Source of the DNA: Lachnospiraceae bacterium
Lineage (GTDB): Bacteria > Bacillota > Clostridia > Lachnospirales > Lachnospiraceae
Assembly (NCBI GenBank): GCA_017938315.1
Contig: JAGBBV010000040.1
Location: 1 to 57,788, forward strand
Direction of reading: 5' to 3'
Length of the DNA stretch: 57,788 nt
The translations under genes were made by a program, and so were the position numbers. The notes beneath the pieces were generated by a model. It was given only the letters and a program-made list of their open reading frames with translations, did not search any database and had not been told where the DNA came from. Shown in pieces: positions 18,632-26,950 of this stretch; position 1 is the first letter of the stretch, and the number at the start of each line of letters is the position of its first letter.

Positions 18632-20017
18632 TTATTCTTCGTCGGCCAATGCCGCCTTTATCATAATCGCACATTCAATGCGTTTTCTTTGCAATTCGCA
18701 TCCCACGTCATAAGCATCGTTAATACTTCCGTGGAAATTATAAGAGTTAGCAGCACAACCACCGCTGCAATAGAACTTTGCGAAACAGTTTCTGCACTTT
18801 TCTTTGGCATAAACATTACAGGTTTTAAATTCATCCCTAATATCAGTCCTGGTAATTCCTTCATCCACATTTCCCATCAGGAATTCTTCCTGTCCAACAA
18901 ACTGATGACAAGGATATAAATCACCCCAAGGAGTCACTGCCAAATATTCTGTACCGCTTCCGCATCCGGAAAGACGCTTTGCCACACAAGGTCCGCCCTG
19001 CAAGTCAATCATAAAGTGGAAGAAGTTCACGCCCTTTCCTTCCCTGCGGCGCTTTAAGAGTTCTAGTGCCAAATTATCATACTCCTCCAAAATACGGGGA
19101 ATATCTTCCTCGGTAATAGCATAGCTTTCCTCCGGCTTTGCCACAACAGGCTCTACCGAAATCTGCTTAAATCCAAGATCTGCCAAATGCTTTACATCCT
19201 CTGCGAAATCAAGATTATTGTGGGTAAAAGTCCCCCGGACATAATAATCCATCTGATTTCTGCTCTCAGCAACCTTCTGGAACTTCGGTACAATGGTATC
19301 ATAGCTTCCAAAGCCACCACGGTTTGGACGCATCAGGTCATGAATTTCTTTACGTCCGTCAATACTTAGGACCACATTGGACATTTCCTTATTTGCAAAC
19401 TCAAGTACTTCGTCATCAAGAAGCACCCCGTTTGTGGTTAAGGTAAACCGGAACTTTTTATTGTGAGGCTCTTCAAGACTTCTTCCGTAAGCCACCAGGT
19501 CTTTTACCACCTGCCAGTTCATCAGCGGCTCACCGCCAAAAAAATCCACTTCCAGATTCACTCTGTTTCCGGAATTGGCAACCAGAAAATCCAGTGCCTT
19601 TTTACCCACTTCGTAGCTCATGATGGCCCTTCTGCCGTGGTATTCTCCTTCTTCTGCAAAACAGTATTTGCAGGCCAGGTTACAGTCATGGGCTATGTGA
19701 AGACAAAGGGCCTTAACTACCGTCTGTCTCTTCTTAAAATCTATAATATAATTTTCGTATACATCCTCTGTAAAAAGCATACCGGCTTCTTTTAATTCCA
19801 TAACCTCTTCTACTGCTTCCGCAATATCTTCTTTAGTATAAGAAGCATCTAATTTATCGGATACCTTTGTCTTTATCTCATTTTCCAAAAGGCCTTCCGA
19901 CAATCCCTCTTCCACTACCGGTATCACATCATACACAAGGTCATCGACTACATGTACAGAACCGCTGTTTACGTCAAGCACAATATTGTAGCCATTGTTT
20001 TTATATTGATGAACCAC
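18632..20017 (-). CDS. scfB: SCIFF peptide radical-SAM maturase
   Basis: This radical-SAM/SPASM enzyme forms thioether cross-links between cysteines and other residues of the SCIFF peptide (a ranthipeptide). The N-terminal 90 residues form a peptide-recognition domain starting VHQYKNNGYNIV. The radical-SAM motif is CNLACKYCFAEEG (about 106), and the SPASM region has the multi-cysteine pattern CGSGTEYLAVTPWGDLYPC, CRNCFAKFYCSGGC. The start is GTG at 20017, with GAGGG 8 nt upstream. The precursor gene lies 96 bp upstream. Identification is strong because enzyme and six-Cys peptide occur together. Confidence 0.95.
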   Translation of the reverse strand: MVHQYKNNGYNIVLDVNSGSVHVVDDLVYDVIPVVEEGLSEGLLENEIKTKVSDKLDASYTKEDIAEAVEEVMELKEAGMLFTEDVYENYIIDFKKRQTVVKALCLHIAHDCNLACKYCFAEEGEYHGRRAIMSYEVGKKALDFLVANSGNRVNLEVDFFGGEPLMNWQVVKDLVAYGRSLEEPHNKKFRFTLTTNGVLLDDEVLEFANKEMSNVVLSIDGRKEIHDLMRPNRGGFGSYDTIVPKFQKVAESRNQMDYYVRGTFTHNNLDFAEDVKHLADLGFKQISVEPVVAKPEESYAITEEDIPRILEEYDNLALELLKRRREGKGVNFFHFMIDLQGGPCVAKRLSGCGSGTEYLAVTPWGDLYPCHQFVGQEEFLMGNVDEGITRTDIRDEFKTCNVYAKEKCRNCFAKFYCSGGCAANSYNFHGSINDAYDVGCELQRKRIECAIMIKAALADEE

Positions 20018-20056
20018 TTACTTATCCCTCTTTCTTATTTCCATTTAAACGCATAA

Positions 20057-20083
20057 TAAGCAGCGACTGTTTGTCGCTGCTTA
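20057..20083 (-). terminator. Hairpin between scfA and scfB (possible attenuator)
   Basis: An 11-bp perfect stem (TAAGCAGCGAC with GTCGCTGCTTA, loop 5 nt) lies in the 96-bp gap downstream of scfA. There is no long U-tract, so it would be a leaky stop or a 3'-stabilising hairpin. Either would give more precursor peptide than enzyme. Confidence 0.55.
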
Positions 20084-20113
20084 CAATCACTGATGTGATT
20101 ATTTACAATCAAC

Positions 20114-20257
20114 TTATTTTACCTTTTCACAGCTCTGGTTTCCTACTGTACAGGAAGTCTTACAAGCTGACTGGCAAGAAGTCTGGCATTCACCGCATCC
20201 GCCCTTTTTCATGGATTCTTTTAAGTCTCTGGTTGTTAATGTTTTGATACGTTTCAT
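20114..20257 (-). CDS. scfA: SCIFF ranthipeptide precursor (six cysteines in forty-five)
   Basis: This 47-residue peptide has the leader MKRIKTLTTRDLKESMKKG and then six cysteines (positions 21, 24, 28, 32, 36 and 43), the hallmark of the SCIFF family that is nearly universal in Clostridia. AGGAG lies 7 nt upstream of the ATG. The neighbouring radical-SAM enzyme is expected to install Cys thioether links; reported roles of SCIFF products are in cell-density signalling and metabolism, not killing. No dedicated protease-exporter is visible beside it. Confidence 0.96.
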   Translation of the reverse strand: MKRIKTLTTRDLKESMKKGGCGECQTSCQSACKTSCTVGNQSCEKVK

Positions 20258-20325
20258 AATCAAATCTCCTTTATTTTCATCTATATCTTATGATACAAAT
20301 ATTTTATTACTGTTTTTCCTCATAC

Positions 20326-20334
20326 AGTATATCA
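20326..20334 (-). promoter_or_regulatory. Extended -10 promoter of scfA
   Basis: On the minus strand TGA-TATACT forms an extended -10, about 70 bp upstream of the scfA ATG. The -35 position is a poor match. It is the only good candidate in the 104-bp gap between the CNNM gene and scfA. Confidence 0.5.
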
Positions 20335-20361
20335 TACATCTTTCAATTGGAAAAGGATTTT

Positions 20362-21672
20362 TTATTCTTCCTGCATCTTTTCTTCTGCTATTTCCTCTTC
20401 CTCATGGCAGTCTGCCTGCGCCTCTTCCGGCAAAGTCATGAGCACTTTTACGATTCTGTTCTGGTTAATGCCCTGCACTTTCAAGACAATACCTGCCTCT
20501 GTAGTAATTTCTTCTTCGTCTTCCGGAAGTCTGTCCAGATTCTCTATCATAAGTCCACCGATGGAGTCATAATCCTCTGAATCAAGAGTGGTTCCCAGTT
20601 CATCGTTGATATCCGCAAGTTTCATGCTTCCCTCAACAAGATATGTCCTTTCATCTACTTCCTGAATCAGTTCTTCTTCATCCTCGTCGTACTCATCACG
20701 GATTTCACCAACTATTTCTTCCAGCAAATCTTCCAGCGTAATCATACCCACTGTAGCACCATATTCATTTAAGACAAAGGCAACATTAATTCTGTTCTGC
20801 CTCATTTCATAGAGCAAATCCGCTGTCTTTTTAAACTCGTATGTATAATATGCCTCACGCATAATCTTGCTGATTTTAAAGCTTCTCTTATCCGTAACCA
20901 AAATAAAATCTTTGATATTGATAAGGCCGATTACATTATCTTTATCCTCACGGTAAACCGGAATTCTGGTATACATACAATCCCTGAAAAGTTCCATCAC
21001 TTCCTGGTAAGTAGCATCTTCGTTAATCGTAGCCATATCAATTCTGGGAATCATGATATCCTTTGCCACCGCATCTGAAAAATCAAACACATTGTATATA
21101 ATTTCTCTCTCTTCGGACTCGATTACACCATCCTCATGACTGACTTCCACATAGGTACGGAGTTCATTTTCCGTCATCGCTGTACGCTTGCTTGCATCCA
21201 CATGCAACAGTAACATAATACCGCTTGCAAGTTTATCCACAAGGAAAATCACCGGTGTCATCAGTTTCATAAGTCCACCGATAATTCCTGCATAAAATAA
21301 TGCCAATTTCTCCGAATAAACCATGGCCATATTTTTGGGAATAATCTCACCCATAATTAAAATAACAACTGTTAATACGCCAGTCGCTATTCCTGTTGCC
21401 AGATTAATTTTTAACGCTAAAGTTGTTGCCAGAGAAGACGCATATAAATTTACGATATTGTTACCAATCAAAATAGCACTAAGCATCTTACCATATTTGT
21501 CAAGTACATTAAGTGCTGTCTTTGCCCTCTTGTTTCCTTCGTCAGCCAAAGTTTTAATTCTCACCCTGTTGACAGTGGAAAGTGCTGTCTCTGCTGATGA
21601 GAAAAAAGCAGACAAAAGCACCAAAACTAAAATAACTACTAATTGTATGACACCTTCGGTATCCAAAATCAT
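20362..21672 (-). CDS. CNNM/CorC-HlyC family membrane protein with CBS pair
   Basis: The N-terminal DUF21 domain (about 1-200) has four membrane segments and the typical SAFFSSAETALSTVNRVR motif. A CBS-domain pair follows (about 205-330; MIPRIDMATI is the usual hinge), then a CorC_HlyC domain (about 345-425) and an acidic tail. The family is linked to Mg2+/Co2+ efflux or homeostasis; 'hemolysin' in older names is misleading. It is transcribed from its own promoter (TTGACA), probably alone, toward scfA. Confidence 0.9.
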   Translation of the reverse strand: MILDTEGVIQLVVILVLVLLSAFFSSAETALSTVNRVRIKTLADEGNKRAKTALNVLDKYGKMLSAILIGNNIVNLYASSLATTLALKINLATGIATGVLTVVILIMGEIIPKNMAMVYSEKLALFYAGIIGGLMKLMTPVIFLVDKLASGIMLLLHVDASKRTAMTENELRTYVEVSHEDGVIESEEREIIYNVFDFSDAVAKDIMIPRIDMATINEDATYQEVMELFRDCMYTRIPVYREDKDNVIGLINIKDFILVTDKRSFKISKIMREAYYTYEFKKTADLLYEMRQNRINVAFVLNEYGATVGMITLEDLLEEIVGEIRDEYDEDEEELIQEVDERTYLVEGSMKLADINDELGTTLDSEDYDSIGGLMIENLDRLPEDEEEITTEAGIVLKVQGINQNRIVKVLMTLPEEAQADCHEEEEIAEEKMQEE

Positions 21673-21708
21673 ATCACTCCTTTTATGTGTTTAAAATATA
21701 ATAAGCAA

Positions 21709-21738
21709 ATATTACAATACTGTGGTATTCTCTGTCAA
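21709..21738 (-). promoter_or_regulatory. Promoter of the CNNM-family gene
   Basis: A perfect TTGACA (21733-21738) and TAATAT (21709-21714) are 18 bp apart on the minus strand, 37 bp upstream of the ATG, which has AAAAGGAG before it. Confidence 0.75.
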
Positions 21739-21801
21739 GTTCAGTCATAGAAATATAAATAAAGAAAACGTAAACATTTTATAAATTTCCGGAGGCTTCA
21801 C

Positions 21802-22176
21802 ATGACTCAAAAATTGGCTGTTAATACCAAACTATCCTTTTTATTAAAAAACCTTTTCCTGTCCTATTTACTCACAACAATTCTTCTTCTTTTGCTATCC
21901 TTGTTTCTTTATCGTTTCAGTTTATCTGAAAAAACAGTTTCCATGGGAATTACCCTTATTTATGTAATCACCACATTCCTCGCCGGTTTTCTTGCAGGGA
22001 AAAAAGAACAGTCCCGCCGTTTTTTGTGGGGACTGCTGATGGGATTTCTGTATTTTATTGTGCTCACCGTCATTTCTGTTATTATTCATAAAAGTTTTGG
22101 CGGATTCGGGTCAGATTTCTTCTCCACACTGGCAGTATGCTGTGCCAGCGGCATGCTGGGCGGCATGGTCAGTTAA
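21802..22176 (+). CDS. Four-TM membrane protein, TIGR04086-like
   Basis: This small (124 aa) and very hydrophobic protein has four predicted membrane segments (about 17-38, 45-62, 70-92 and 103-123) and short basic loops (GKKEQSRRF). The shape and the FLAGKK / GGFGSDFF stretches resemble the TIGR04086 family, a widespread clostridial protein of unknown role. CGGAGG lies 7 nt upstream of the ATG. It is the only plus-strand gene between 0.1 and 37 kb. Its stop codon overlaps the stop of the convergent VanZ-like gene: both TAA codons share the TTAA at 22173-22176. Confidence 0.75.
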   Translation: MTQKLAVNTKLSFLLKNLFLSYLLTTILLLLLSLFLYRFSLSEKTVSMGITLIYVITTFLAGFLAGKKEQSRRFLWGLLMGFLYFIVLTVISVIIHKSFGGFGSDFFSTLAVCCASGMLGGMVS

Positions 22177-22691
22177 CTCCTTGCCATCATACACTTGATG
22201 GCTCTTAAAACAGATCCTAAAAAAGTAATAAAACTTACAAAGAAAAAGCCCAAAATAACTGCTGCAATGCTAAGAAGCATTTCCTCTCTGCTAAAATGTC
22301 TGGTGGGAAGGTATTCCTTTACTTTTTCCGTAAAATAGGCAATTGCCACCAGGCATACAGAGGTAATGCATGTTTTGGTAAGCCAGTTCATTTTCCGGAA
22401 AGTCATATGCACGGAAAGTGTGCCCAGTATTCCCAAAAGAAAGAATGCAACTGCTCTCCCGCCTTGTCTTAATAAGTAAGCAATTTGATCCCTGTCAGCC
22501 GATTCCATCCCCAGCCTGTCCTTCAAATCAATTTCCGTATACTTTTGCAAATATTCAACTATTTTATACATCTGTTCTTTGGCGGTAATACCATCCTGCA
22601 ACGACAGATAAACAATTGCACCTGTAAGCAGCAAAAACGCACTCCACAAAAGAAACAACCATACTCCATGGATTTTATTTTGTTGTCTCAT
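22173..22691 (-). CDS. VanZ-like membrane protein
   Basis: The 172-aa protein has four membrane segments. The pattern LRQGGRAVAFFLLGILG in the middle and KEYLPTRHFSREEMLLS before the last segment matches the VanZ fold. VanZ raises teicoplanin resistance in enterococci, but most relatives have no assigned function. It is the last gene of a packed operon (3 bp after the second chromate transporter half), so it may act with those membrane proteins. No other van genes are present. Confidence 0.75.
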   Translation of the reverse strand: MRQQNKIHGVWLFLLWSAFLLLTGAIVYLSLQDGITAKEQMYKIVEYLQKYTEIDLKDRLGMESADRDQIAYLLRQGGRAVAFFLLGILGTLSVHMTFRKMNWLTKTCITSVCLVAIAYFTEKVKEYLPTRHFSREEMLLSIAAVILGFFFVSFITFLGSVLRAIKCMMARS

Positions 22692-22694
22692 TAT

Positions 22695-23252
22695 TTAAAA
22701 CCTAAACAATATCCCTACAACTGCTGCCCCCAAAAGCCACATGGCAGGATGCATTTTACTTAGTTTCTTAATCCTCATTAAGAAAAATACAATCAACGCC
22801 AAAACAATCGTCTTAATCGCCGGTTCGTATTTTCCGTTCATTTCAACAAACAGGGAAACCTTACAAAGATTATATACCGCCATGGCAATCAGCGCTGTCA
22901 CTGCCGGTCTGATTCCAAAAAAAGCAGCTTTTACATACTTATTATCACTAAAGTTCTTCATGAATTTTGCAATAATAATAATCACTACAATACTGGGAAT
23001 CACTAGTCCAAGGCTGGCAATTAATCCGCCAAACATTCCCACCGTGGAAACCCCCGCATAAGTTGCCATATTAAGACCAACCGGTCCGGGTGTTGATTCA
23101 CTGATGGCAATCATATTGGTTAACTCTTCCATGGTAAACCAATCCTTTGTCACCGTCAGGTCCATCAGATACGGGATAGTGGCAGGTCCTCCGCCTACTG
23201 CAAATAATCCAATTTTAAAGAAGCTGATAAAAAGATCAAGAACTCTATCCAT
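22695..23252 (-). CDS. Chromate transporter half protein (ChrA family), second copy
   Basis: This 185-aa member of the short-chain CHR family has about six membrane segments, the N-terminal FFKIGLFAVGGGPATIPY motif and the PGPVGLNMATYAG stretch that characterise these proteins. Half-size ChrA proteins work as heterodimers encoded by adjacent genes, and the partner overlaps it by 8 bp. The known family members export chromate; in gut anaerobes the natural substrate is unclear. Confidence 0.9.
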   Translation of the reverse strand: MDRVLDLFISFFKIGLFAVGGGPATIPYLMDLTVTKDWFTMEELTNMIAISESTPGPVGLNMATYAGVSTVGMFGGLIASLGLVIPSIVVIIIIAKFMKNFSDNKYVKAAFFGIRPAVTALIAMAVYNLCKVSLFVEMNGKYEPAIKTIVLALIVFFLMRIKKLSKMHPAMWLLGAAVVGILFRF

Positions 23253-23793
23253 TTACTTTCTCCTTTTTTCCCTTTTCTATCATAATACCGGCAAATCCCG
23301 CGCAAAGTACAATCACAATAAGGGGAATATTGGTAAACATTGCCGCAATAAATGCCACACCGCAAATGATATATGTAACCGGGGATACAAGGCTTTTCTT
23401 CGCCAGTGTAATTACCGTATTAAGCATCAGTGCACAGACAACACCACGGACACCCATCAGTGCATGTTGTAGCCATACATTATCCATAAAATTCTCAAGG
23501 CACATTGCTATGATTGTAATGATAAGTACAGAGGGACTCACCATACCTAATGTAGCCATTATGCCTCCTGCAACGCCTTTTCGCAAATATCCCACGTAGG
23601 TCGCTGTATTTACTGCAATGATTCCCGGTGTGCACTGTCCGATTGCATAGCAATCAAGTAATTGCTCTTCCGATATCCAATCTCTCTTTTCTACCAATTC
23701 ATATTTTAACATGGGAAGCATAGTGAGTCCGCCTCCGAAGGTCAATCCCCCTATACGGAAAAAAGCCCAATATAACGCAAATAATTCCTTCAT
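23245..23793 (-). CDS. Chromate transporter half protein (ChrA family), first copy
   Basis: This 182-aa partner begins KELFALYWAFFRIGGLTFGGG and has the matching CTPGIIAVNTATYVGY stretch. Six membrane segments are expected. The gene lies 12 bp after a 116-aa protein of unknown role and its end overlaps the second half gene, so the pair is made together. The two halves are clearly homologous and arose by an old duplication. Confidence 0.9.
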   Translation of the reverse strand: MKELFALYWAFFRIGGLTFGGGLTMLPMLKYELVEKRDWISEEQLLDCYAIGQCTPGIIAVNTATYVGYLRKGVAGGIMATLGMVSPSVLIITIIAMCLENFMDNVWLQHALMGVRGVVCALMLNTVITLAKKSLVSPVTYIICGVAFIAAMFTNIPLIVIVLCAGFAGIMIEKGKKEKVNG

Positions 23794-23805
23794 AACTTTA
23801 TCCTT

Positions 23806-24156
23806 TTATAAAATATCTTTGTATAAACGCAGTTTCACAGATGTCTCTTTAATATCAATTTCTGCTTTTTCAATCATCATACCGATGAGTAAGAGCTGGC
23901 TTGTCTCTCCCGGATCACCGCTTCCTGCAAGTTCCCAATAAAAGTCTTCCATCCCTTCATTCTTTTCCTCATTTAAGTACTGGTTCAGATACTGTACCTT
24001 ATCAGAAAACTCCGGGCTGTAATCGGCCTCAAAATTGATAATTACCTGTTTTTCTGCCCTCTCAATTTCTGATTTTATTTTGGTAGCTTCCAATGAGAAG
24101 AAAAACATATTCAATTCTTCTACGATTTTAGCTACTTTCTTTTCCTCGTGCATCAT
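23806..24156 (-). CDS. Conserved-looking 116-aa protein, unknown
   Basis: This is a small, acidic, soluble protein without signal or membrane segment. The first 60 residues look helical (VAKIVEELNMFFFSLEATK), with a Gly-rich GSGDPGE turn in the middle. I do not recognise the family. The ATG overlaps the end of the DUF1576 gene by 4 bp and the chromate transporter gene follows after 12 bp, so it is translationally coupled. A regulatory or accessory role for the DUF1576 transporter-like protein is plausible but unproven. Confidence 0.7.
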   Translation of the reverse strand: MMHEEKKVAKIVEELNMFFFSLEATKIKSEIERAEKQVIINFEADYSPEFSDKVQYLNQYLNEEKNEGMEDFYWELAGSGDPGETSQLLLIGMMIEKAEIDIKETSVKLRLYKDIL

Positions 24157-25445
24157 AATTTATTTTCCTCTTTTCCCCTCATCTTTTTTTGTTTTCTCAG
24201 TTCAAAATTTTTCATAAAGCTTTCAATCATGGGAACCATGACAATCGCCACAAGTCCTGTACTAAATCCGTTATTATATAAGTTCAGGCCTCCGTATAAA
24301 GCTCCGGAACACATAACAACTGCTGCATGGAGCATACCTGCAATAATACCCGGGATAAGGCCAAACTGTCCTGCAATAGGTGCAAGCCCTGATGCAAAAA
24401 TTGCCGCAAGCTGAATCCCCGGTGTATCCGGCGTATAGTTATTAATAAAGGTTGACAAAAAAACACCTAACAGAACCGGCGGATAGTTTTTAATGTGCAC
24501 ACCAAATGCAGCAAACCCATAGGCTGTCAAAATCGCACCGATAACCGGTCCTGACAAATCCCCCTTTATCAGGAGAATATAGGTGACAGAAAAAATGCCC
24601 ACAAGTCCCATATTAATCAGCGTTACACCTTCGCCGTCCATCATCACAAAATCGGCTACCGCACGGCCCGGATGCTTCAGCAAATGTTTCAATCCATGAA
24701 AACTTTTTTTATTAAACCAAACTCCCAATAGTAATGTCAATAGAAAATATGCATATAATCCTACCACGAACTCAATGGGTCTTCCCTCTTTCCAAATATG
24801 CACACTGTTGCACGCAAGTCCTATGGAAGAAAGTACACATACAATCACGAAGGCTAGAAGTCCTGCTGCGAATCCCATATTGAGCAAATTATAACCCATG
24901 TGCATGGACGCAGTGTGCTGTGCCAGGGGCGGCAAAATAAATCCCACAAAAATACCGATTACAACTGCCAGCAGAAAATTCAGTCCCGCAGAATAAGGGA
25001 GCAAATATCCCATCTCTGTTACTAACGGTGATAAGCAGGACCCAAACAGTGCCGTGTAAATGTAACGGCTCATGGGTGCCTTATGCACTTTGGCATAGAG
25101 CCAGGTTCCTATCACAATAGGAAGGACATTAACGGGATTCTTTCCAAAAAGGGCAAAACCTACATTAATAAAAATCACTGCCATAGAAAGTCCCGTAAAA
25201 GGCATTTTCAGGCGGTGTAACATCCAGATGGCCATGCCCATAACAAGTGCTGCATTAAAAAATGCTGCCCCGTAGGATGTCAGTTCAAAATAATCCGTAA
25301 TCAGCGTATCTCTTGATAAAACAATGGTTATCATTCCCTCCGCAATTTCTGCCGGAGAGTTCAATATGAAACTGCTTGCAAACAATAACAACATTGTAAA
25401 GATACAAAATGCTTTCAGTTCATTTCCTTTTAACTTATTTGCCAT
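24153..25445 (-). CDS. DUF1576-family integral membrane protein
   Basis: This protein of about 430 residues has ten or more membrane segments spread along its length and little else. The pattern (for example GKNPVNVLPIVIGTWLYA and FINNYTPDTPGIQLAA) fits the DUF1576 family, which looks like a transporter with inverted halves but has no known substrate. The ATG at 25445 is preferred; the longer frame from 25466 depends on a TTG inside the ribosome-binding region. It heads a five-gene operon running to the VanZ-like gene. Confidence 0.8.
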   Translation of the reverse strand: MANKLKGNELKAFCIFTMLLLFASSFILNSPAEIAEGMITIVLSRDTLITDYFELTSYGAAFFNAALVMGMAIWMLHRLKMPFTGLSMAVIFINVGFALFGKNPVNVLPIVIGTWLYAKVHKAPMSRYIYTALFGSCLSPLVTEMGYLLPYSAGLNFLLAVVIGIFVGFILPPLAQHTASMHMGYNLLNMGFAAGLLAFVIVCVLSSIGLACNSVHIWKEGRPIEFVVGLYAYFLLTLLLGVWFNKKSFHGLKHLLKHPGRAVADFVMMDGEGVTLINMGLVGIFSVTYILLIKGDLSGPVIGAILTAYGFAAFGVHIKNYPPVLLGVFLSTFINNYTPDTPGIQLAAIFASGLAPIAGQFGLIPGIIAGMLHAAVVMCSGALYGGLNLYNNGFSTGLVAIVMVPMIESFMKNFELRKQKKMRGKEENKL

Positions 25446-25500
25446 TTCTAAACACCTTCCTATCAATAAAAGAAGATTTTTGCCCTTTATTCTATCCTAT

Positions 25501-26790
25501 TTACAAATTATTGATTGCATATAATGGCAAATTTACCATCCATTCCTGCTCTCTATAATTTGACATAGATGTTCTCACTGCATATTGTGGTTTATATTTT
25601 TCACAATAAACCTTCAAACTTTGTGAACGCAGATTATCCTCTGCTTTTACCTCAATAGGAACAACTTCCTTTCCCTTTTGAACCAAAAAATCTACTTCAT
25701 ACGTTGACTTCTCACCCGAATAATAATATGGTATATATTCTGTATCTGAAACAAGCTGCTGCATCACATACTGTTCCGTTAACGCTCCCTTAAACTCTAT
25801 AAAGATTTCATTTCCTTCCAAAATCGACTCTGCATCCAACTCACTGAGTGCACCTAATAAACCTACATCCAGCAAGTACAATTTAAACGATGTAAAATCA
25901 ACATATGCTTTTAGCGGCACTGCCGGCTTACTTACTTTATGCACTTTTTTAATCAGCCCGCAATCCTGCAGCCACTCTATCGCCACTTCAAATTCTTTTG
26001 CTCTTGCACCTTCCTTTATTTTTCCAAAAAAGAACTTTTTGTTTTCCTTTGCCAATTGCAAAGGTATTGAATTCCAGACCATTCTTATTCTGGGCAGTTC
26101 ACCTGACCCTGTGTGTTTCCCAAAATCATTTTCGTATTGTTCCAAAATTGCATTCTGCAAATTGCGCACTTCATCGTAATCCTTGTGTTCACTGTAAAAC
26201 TGCACTACTTCCGGCATTCCGCCTACATAATAATAATTTTTTAATGCAAAAGCATATTTTTCTTTAAAGTCTCCAATGAGTGCAAAATCACCTTTTACTA
26301 ATAATTCTTCTAATTTCACTTCGCCTATTGCCAACAAAAATTCTCTAAAATTCATAGGATGAAGTTCTAAAATATCCACCTTCCCAACCGGAAAGGAAAT
26401 ACCTGCATGAATCGCCACTCCGAGCAAAGAACCTGCCACAATAACAGCATACTCCGGGGCGTTTTCACAAAAATATTTTAGAGATTCCAATGCTTTAGGT
26501 GCTTCCTGAATCTCATCAAGTATAATAAGGGTATTTCCCGGCGTCACTTCTACATGGGTTTCAATATTGATATTGGTAATAATTCTTTGAATGTCATAGT
26601 CTTCTTCAAATACCCTTTTCATTCTCTGATTATTATAAAAAGATACATATGCACACTTTTCAAAATGCAACTTACCAAATTCTTTCATCAACCATGTTTT
26701 TCCAACCTGTCTTGCACCTTTTATAATTAATGGTTTTCTATTATATTTATCTTTCCATTTTACTAACTCTTCCATTAAAAAACGTTGCAT
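25501..26790 (-). CDS. AAA ATPase with DUF4143 domain
   Basis: The ATPase domain (about 1-200) has Walker A GARQVGKTW and Walker B LIILDEIQEAPKAL. The C-terminal DUF4143 region (about 200-410) ends with a nuclease-like strand pattern YEVDFLVQKGKEVVPIEVKA (D-x12-ExK), which resembles a PD-(D/E)XK fold. These proteins are very common in gut bacteria and archaea, often in several copies; their role is unknown. The ATG at 26790 has AGGAG 5 nt upstream. It has its own promoter with three upstream repeats, and lies next to the 3' end of hemZ. Confidence 0.88.
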   Translation of the reverse strand: MQRFLMEELVKWKDKYNRKPLIIKGARQVGKTWLMKEFGKLHFEKCAYVSFYNNQRMKRVFEEDYDIQRIITNINIETHVEVTPGNTLIILDEIQEAPKALESLKYFCENAPEYAVIVAGSLLGVAIHAGISFPVGKVDILELHPMNFREFLLAIGEVKLEELLVKGDFALIGDFKEKYAFALKNYYYVGGMPEVVQFYSEHKDYDEVRNLQNAILEQYENDFGKHTGSGELPRIRMVWNSIPLQLAKENKKFFFGKIKEGARAKEFEVAIEWLQDCGLIKKVHKVSKPAVPLKAYVDFTSFKLYLLDVGLLGALSELDAESILEGNEIFIEFKGALTEQYVMQQLVSDTEYIPYYYSGEKSTYEVDFLVQKGKEVVPIEVKAEDNLRSQSLKVYCEKYKPQYAVRTSMSNYREQEWMVNLPLYAINNL

Positions 26791-26841
26791 TTTCTCTCCT
26801 TTTGGTGTCATTCATTCATGATACAATTGTTTAATATCTTT

Positions 26842-26870
26842 ATTATATGCACACAAAGAAATAATATCAA
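26842..26870 (-). promoter_or_regulatory. Promoter of the AAA/DUF4143 gene
   Basis: TTGATA (26865-26870) and a perfect TATAAT (26842-26847) are exactly 17 bp apart on the minus strand, about 50 bp upstream of the ATG. The -35 touches the first of three repeats. Confidence 0.8.
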
Positions 26871-26945
26871 CACTTTTTCTGACCATTGTGCGTGTTTTAT
26901 ACACACTTTTTCCGATCATTTCTATTATTATGCTAACACTTTTTC
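26870..26945 (-). repeat. Three exact 10-bp direct repeats at 33-bp period
   Basis: ACACTTTTTC (GAAAAAGTGT on the minus strand) occurs at 26870-26879, 26903-26912 and 26936-26945: identical copies 33 bp apart, which is about three helical turns. The first abuts the -35 of the AAA/DUF4143 gene. They look like binding sites lying on one face of the DNA. In one minus-strand frame they would also read as three 11-residue units with a KSV core. Confidence 0.8.
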
Positions 26946-26950
26946 GCCCC

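Noticed and set aside
22173-22691. Glycopeptide-resistance locus based on the VanZ-like protein
   Set aside because: No vanHAX, vanRS or ligase gene is near; VanZ-like proteins are common without resistance.
22695-23793. Chromate resistance island
   Set aside because: Only the two short ChrA halves are present, inside an operon of other membrane proteins, with no chrB or mobile genes.
26870-26945. Short CRISPR-like array
   Set aside because: Repeats are only 10 bp, the intervening sequences are not spacer-like, and there are no cas genes.
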